This document shows positions 61,111-64,000 of a stretch of DNA of 64,000 nt, piece after piece. The notes under the pieces are model-generated. The model saw only the letters and a program-made list of their open reading frames with translations. It was not told the DNA's origin and searched no databases. This DNA comes from Streptomyces thermodiastaticus. Lineage in GTDB: Bacteria; Actinomycetota; Actinomycetes; Streptomycetales; Streptomycetaceae. The DNA lies in assembly GCF_014656135.1 (NCBI RefSeq), contig NZ_BNBV01000007.1, forward strand, positions 124,001 through 188,000. Reading direction: 5' to 3'. The stretch's first letter is position 1. Each line of letters opens with the position of its first letter. The position numbers were made by a program, and so were the translations under genes.

Positions 61111-61479
61111 GTGGCGTTCAAGGTGACCGGCGACGAGCGAGGCGAGTGGAGTGTGCTCCAGGTCACGGGCGAACTGGATCTGGTGACCTCGCCGGTACTG
61201 CGCCAGCGCATCCACGACGTCGTGGCGCACGGACGGCATGATCTCGTGCTCGACCTCGGGGACGTCTTCTTCTGCGACTCCAGCGGCGTCGGCGTCCTCA
61301 TCGCCGCACGCCGCCTGATCCGCTCCTGCCGGGGCCGGCTGCGGCTGATCCTCCCGGCGGGCGGCGCCGAGGACGGGTCCCACGTCAACCGGGTGCTCGC
61401 CGCGCTCGGCGTCCGCCGCCTGTTCGACGTGTACCCGCACCTCGCGGCGGCGGTCGACGAGGAGCCCCTGTCCGCCTGA
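61111..61479 (+). CDS. STAS-domain anti-sigma factor antagonist
   Basis: 122 residues from a GTG with GGAGGG 6 nt upstream. SpoIIAA/RsbV-like: LQVTGELDLVTSPVLRQRI, LDLGDVFFCDSSGVGVLIAA with the phosphorylatable Ser. In its unphosphorylated form it binds an anti-sigma kinase and frees a sigma factor. The ATP-binding protein gene 490 bp downstream is a natural candidate partner. Confidence 0.9.
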   Translation: MAFKVTGDERGEWSVLQVTGELDLVTSPVLRQRIHDVVAHGRHDLVLDLGDVFFCDSSGVGVLIAARRLIRSCRGRLRLILPAGGAEDGSHVNRVLAALGVRRLFDVYPHLAAAVDEEPLSA

Positions 61480-61865
61480 CCCGCGCACCGGCCCTCGCGG
61501 CCGGACGCGAACGGACCGTCACGGAACGTGATGCCTGGGGCATTACCCTGCGTGATCATGGCGCGGTCGCCCCGACGGGGACTCGTCACGTACCGGAGTC
61601 GCCCTCGCGCTCCGGTACCTTGTGTGGGGTGCGAGTGGTTCCGAGGACCTGCCGTCCCGGTGCGGCCTTGGTGATGGCCCCGGACCGGGCGGTGCATGCC
61701 GCGGCTCGCCAGGTCGGACGGTTGTCGCTGCCCGCCTGTTCGACTCCCCGCGGCGGGCGTCGCACAGTATGCCGCACGAGCACTCCTTCGCGCGGGAATA
61801 TGCCCGAAGCGCTTGTTGCGGTGACGGTACGTCAACCATGCTGTTCCACAAGGGAGTCACGTTCC
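61480..61865. other. Intergenic region between STAS and HATPase genes
   Basis: It contains ATGCC-TGG-GGCAT (61531-61543), a 9-bp hairpin GTACCGGAG/CTCCGGTAC (61590-61618), and otherwise no supported gene. The open frames on both strands have no domain features. Confidence 0.5.
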
Positions 61866-61967
61866 GTGATCCCCGCCGTGGCCGTGGTGCCGGCCATACA
61901 GGAGATGGCTGCGATCGTGGGCCCCGCCCGATGCGGGGCCGCGCGTCCGCCGGTTCGGATGGTGTGA
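61866..61967 (+). CDS. Possible 33-residue peptide before the ATP-binding protein gene
   Basis: GTG at 61866 after AGGGAG (about 61851-61856); the frame begins MIPAVAVVPAIQEMAAIVG and ends 3 bp before the next start. Position suggests a coupled leader peptide; nothing else supports it. Confidence 0.2.
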   Translation: MIPAVAVVPAIQEMAAIVGPARCGAARPPVRMV

Positions 61968-61970
61968 GCG

Positions 61971-62555
61971 GTGCAGGTGCTACAAGTGCAGCTGGAGATC
62001 CGGCCCGATCCCGCCGAGGTGGGGCGGGCCCGCAGGTGGACCCGCGCCCGGCTCGCGGTGTCCGGGATAGCGGCCGAGGACCCGCTCGCCGAGACGCTCG
62101 TCCTGCTCGTCTCCGAACTCGTCACCAACGCCGTCGTGCACACCGGCGCTCCGGCCGTGCTCCGGCTGTCCCTGCCGGGCGAGGCGGTGGCGGCCCCGGT
62201 GCGGCTGGAGGTCGCGGACGCCAGCTCCCGTGCCCCCGTGCCGCGCTGCCCGGACGACGACGCCACCGGCGGACGCGGCCTCGCCCTTGTCGACGGCCTG
62301 GCCGACCGCTGGGGATGGAGCACCGACGGTGCGGGCAAGCGGATCTGGTGCGAACTCGACCGCTGCGCACCGCCGCGGACCCCCGACGCCTCCACGGCCC
62401 CGGCCGCCCGCGGCGGCCGCACCGGGCGCGACGACGGACGGCCGCGCGAGACCGCGGAATGCGAGGAGGCCGCACGCCGGCAGCCGTACGACAAGCCCGT
62501 GTTCGGCGGTCCGGCGTACGAAGCGGTGCAGACGGCCACGCGGTTGACTCCGTAG
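61971..62555 (+). CDS. Anti-sigma-like ATP-binding protein (HATPase_c_2)
   Basis: 194 residues from a GTG. GHKL fold: N-box LVSELVTNAVVHTGAP, VADASSRAPVP and G2-type GGRGLALVDGLADRWGW. Typical RsbW/SpoIIAB-like serine kinase domain, here with an Arg/Pro-rich C-tail of about 60 residues. It could bind the upstream STAS protein and a sigma factor in a partner switch. No sigma gene is in the window. Confidence 0.85.
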   Translation: MQVLQVQLEIRPDPAEVGRARRWTRARLAVSGIAAEDPLAETLVLLVSELVTNAVVHTGAPAVLRLSLPGEAVAAPVRLEVADASSRAPVPRCPDDDATGGRGLALVDGLADRWGWSTDGAGKRIWCELDRCAPPRTPDASTAPAARGGRTGRDDGRPRETAECEEAARRQPYDKPVFGGPAYEAVQTATRLTP

Positions 62556-62712
62556 CGGGCGCACGTGTGCACGGGGCGAGGCAGGAGAGCCGTGCCCGTG
62601 CTGTGCGATGCCTGTGCACGAGTGCGCGGGGACGCGGCCGGCCGTGCGCCGGGGTTGCTTCCGCGCGCGCCCGTTGCGATACCGGCATAACGGGTAAATC
62701 CCCGAGGGGCTG

Positions 62713-62741
62713 TTGACGCCTCGTGGCCGGTTGATCACGCT
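62713..62741 (+). promoter_or_regulatory. Promoter-like TTGACG-N17-CACGCT
   Basis: -35 TTGACG (62713-62718) and -10 CACGCT (62736-62741) at 17-bp spacing; a start near 62748 would lead into the 62948-62986 hairpin. Confidence 0.4.
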
Positions 62742-62947
62742 GGTGGCAGCGATTCGCCGTGAGGGGACGTCGAGGGCGGGCCGGGATGCCGCAAGCCCTC
62801 GGCGAGTGTGAGTCGTGCGGTCGGCGTCCGTCGGTTCCTTCGGGGCCCAAGGGGTGGGGGCGGTGCGCCGGAGCCGGATGGCGGCGCGCGGTGCCGTGCT
62901 CGGGCGGGCATGAGCGCGCCGCCACCCGGACCCAGGTCCGTGATCCG

Positions 62948-62986
62948 GTCCGTGTCACCGGCGCCCGGACCGCCGGTGACACGGAC
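62948..62986 (+). terminator. Perfect 16-bp hairpin
   Basis: GTCCGTGTCACCGGCG (62948-62963) pairs with CGCCGGTGACACGGAC (62971-62986) around a 7-nt loop; the strongest hairpin in this part of the window. Confidence 0.7.
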
Positions 62987-63007
62987 GGCCGGTGAGACGG
63001 ACCGCCG

Positions 63008-63035
63008 TTGACGTGTCCGGCGCCCCGGCCACAAT
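63008..63035 (+). promoter_or_regulatory. Leaderless promoter of the GNAT gene, TTGACG-N16-CACAAT
   Basis: TTGACG (63008-63013), 16 bp, CACAAT (63030-63035), then 6 nt to the ATG at 63042. The clearest full promoter of the leaderless type in the window. Confidence 0.6.
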
Positions 63036-63041
63036 GGTGCG

Positions 63042-63641
63042 ATGGACGACATACGCCCGGGGTCCTCAGCCGCCCCCGCTCCCGAACTGCGCGGAGACGG
63101 GCTGTGGTTGCGCCGGTGGGATCCGGACCGCGACGACGACGTCGAGGCCTGGCTGCGCGGACGGACCGACCCCGAGTTCCGGCGCTGGAACACCCCGCTG
63201 CTGCCGGTGGAGACCCTGGACGACGCACGCTCCTCGCTCACCTCCGTCGTACGCGGCGCCGTCGACGGCACGGCGATCCCCTTCTGCGTCACCGACGAGG
63301 CGACCGGGGCGATCCTGGGCCACATCGCCGTCGACGACGTCAGCCGCCACCTGCGCAGGGGCCGGGTCGCCTACTGGGTGCTGCCCGAGGCCCGCCGCCG
63401 CACGGTCGCCACCCGGGCCCTGCGGCTCGTGACCCGCTGGGCGTTCACCGACTACCGCCTGCACCGCCTGGAGCTGGGCCACGCCCTCGGGCACACCGCG
63501 TCCTGCCGCGTCGCCGAAGGGTGCGGTTTCCCGTACGAGGGCACGCTGCGCGGCGCGATGTGGGAGGAGGGACGCCGGGACGCCTTCCGCGACTGCCATC
63601 TGCACGCCCGGCTGGCCACCGACCCCGAACCGCCCCGGTGA
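63042..63641 (+). CDS. GNAT N-acetyltransferase (RimJ/RimL-like)
   Basis: 199 residues. Acetyltransf_3 pattern: LRGDGLWLRRWDPDRDDDVE, GAILGHIAVDDVS, VAYWVLPEARRRTVATRAL (acetyl-CoA loop, in a degenerate form) and LGHTASCRVAEGCGFPYEGTLR. It acetylates a small amine or a protein N-terminus; substrate unknown. ATG with leaderless promoter. A second, broken GNAT gene follows. Confidence 0.9.
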   Translation: MDDIRPGSSAAPAPELRGDGLWLRRWDPDRDDDVEAWLRGRTDPEFRRWNTPLLPVETLDDARSSLTSVVRGAVDGTAIPFCVTDEATGAILGHIAVDDVSRHLRRGRVAYWVLPEARRRTVATRALRLVTRWAFTDYRLHRLELGHALGHTASCRVAEGCGFPYEGTLRGAMWEEGRRDAFRDCHLHARLATDPEPPR

Positions 63642-63683
63642 AACTCCCTGGCCCGGCAACCGCCGCCCGCCGCATCGTGGGGC

Positions 63684-64000
63684 ATGACCCGCTGCGACTG
63701 GTATCTCACCGGTGACGTGGACGCCTTCCTCGCCCGCGCCGGAGCGTTCCTGCGCTCACGGCCCGCCGCGCACACCGTCTAGCTGACCGTGACGGAGAAC
63801 CTGCGCTCGCACGGGGCCGCCGCCTACGGCCACGCGCGACCGGAGTTCGGCGTGCTGGAAGGCCCGGCCGGCCAGGACGGCACCCGCGCGGTGCGGGCCG
63901 CCTGCGTCCGCACATCCCCGTACCCGGCCGTCCTGACCGCCCTGACCGAGCAGGAGGCGGACGCCCTGGCCCGGCGGCCGGCCGCACGCCACGACGGGAC
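63684..64000 (+). pseudogene. GNAT acetyltransferase gene interrupted by an in-frame TAG, cut by window edge
   Basis: The ATG at 63684 opens MTRCDWYLTGDVDAFLARAG and ...SRPAAHTV, then TAG at 63780-63782; the same frame continues LTVTENLRSHGAAAYG, FGVLEGPAGQDGTRAVRAAC and VRTSPYPAVLTALTEQEADA to the end of the window. Family members keep a sense codon at the TAG position (a single C-to-T change from CAG would explain it). It is either a recent pseudogene, a sequencing error, or two pieces with re-initiation. Confidence 0.7.

Larger units (their letters stand above)
62556..63041. other. Intergenic region, 486 bp, candidate short transcript
   Basis: Contains a promoter-like TTGACG-N17-CACGCT (62713-62741) followed about 210 bp later by a 16-bp perfect hairpin (62948-62986). 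A 78-codon frame from a GTG at 62759 has an odd CESCGRR motif, but its end is made of hairpin sequence, so coding is doubtful. Confidence 0.4.

Noticed and set aside
62759-62995. 78-codon ORF with a CESCGRR motif
   Set aside because: The last 16 codons are the terminator-like hairpin and the Cys spacing does not match a known zinc ribbon; listed only as part of the intergenic region.

Overview
The window is chromosomal DNA from a Streptomyces or very close relative. GC is very high, third codon positions are almost all G or C, GTG and TTG starts are common, and the families are typical of streptomycetes: WhiJ/BldB-like XRE plus DUF397 pair, DUF3027, DUF2771, DUF2530, the futalosine menaquinone pathway, a DmdR1-like iron regulator and an NsdA-like regulator. 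From memory, gene content and order resemble the conserved SCO43xx-SCO44xx core of S. coelicolor; this was not aligned. I see no insertion sequence, prophage, CRISPR array, tRNA or rRNA.

Left part (1-16.7 kb): an RpiR/SIS regulator running off the left edge, small hypothetical genes, a DinB-GNAT fusion, an HD-domain protein, a WhiJ-type regulatory unit (anti-sigma-like ATPase, XRE/DUF5753 protein, DUF397 protein), cutC, a HelD-like helicase, a GT87 mannosyltransferase, an XPB helicase followed by a large Helicase_C_3 protein, a HAAS membrane protein and a HAD phosphatase.

Middle (16.7-33.7 kb): a cold-shock protein, mqnD-mqnB of menaquinone synthesis, a DUF2771 lipoprotein, an MFS transporter, DUF3027 followed by a sacsin-like GHKL ATPase of 1050 residues, a CtpE-type P-type ATPase, DUF2530, an AzgA-type purine permease, an orphan RHH protein, MarR plus an EntS-type MFS exporter, and the RNA phosphodiesterase thpR with a tiny membrane peptide behind it.

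Right part (33.7-64 kb): aldo/keto reductase, Uma2 nuclease, SGNH hydrolase, a secreted membrane-anchored protein, a QorB/QorR-like SDR-HxlR pair with a MerR remnant behind it, serC divergent from a YdiJ-like D-2-hydroxyacid dehydrogenase, an EamA exporter, a citrate synthase divergent from pdxH, a PAS protein, an SIS protein divergent from dmdR1, an alpha/beta hydrolase whose nucleophile is Ala, an ABC exporter, a Prim-Pol-like protein without catalytic residues, an NsdA-like regulator, a membrane protein with TQYhPPV repeats, purU, a STAS/HATPase pair, a GNAT gene, and at the right edge a second GNAT gene broken by an in-frame TAG.

The intergenic regions are richer than the gene list suggests. 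They hold long perfect hairpins between convergent genes, several degenerate tandem-repeat families (12, 17, 18, 22, 23 and 30 bp), many leaderless-type promoters with the -10 box 6-7 nt before the start codon, and at least one candidate self-contained short transcription unit (about 47072-47322, minus strand). All domain calls are by eye; no database search was run.
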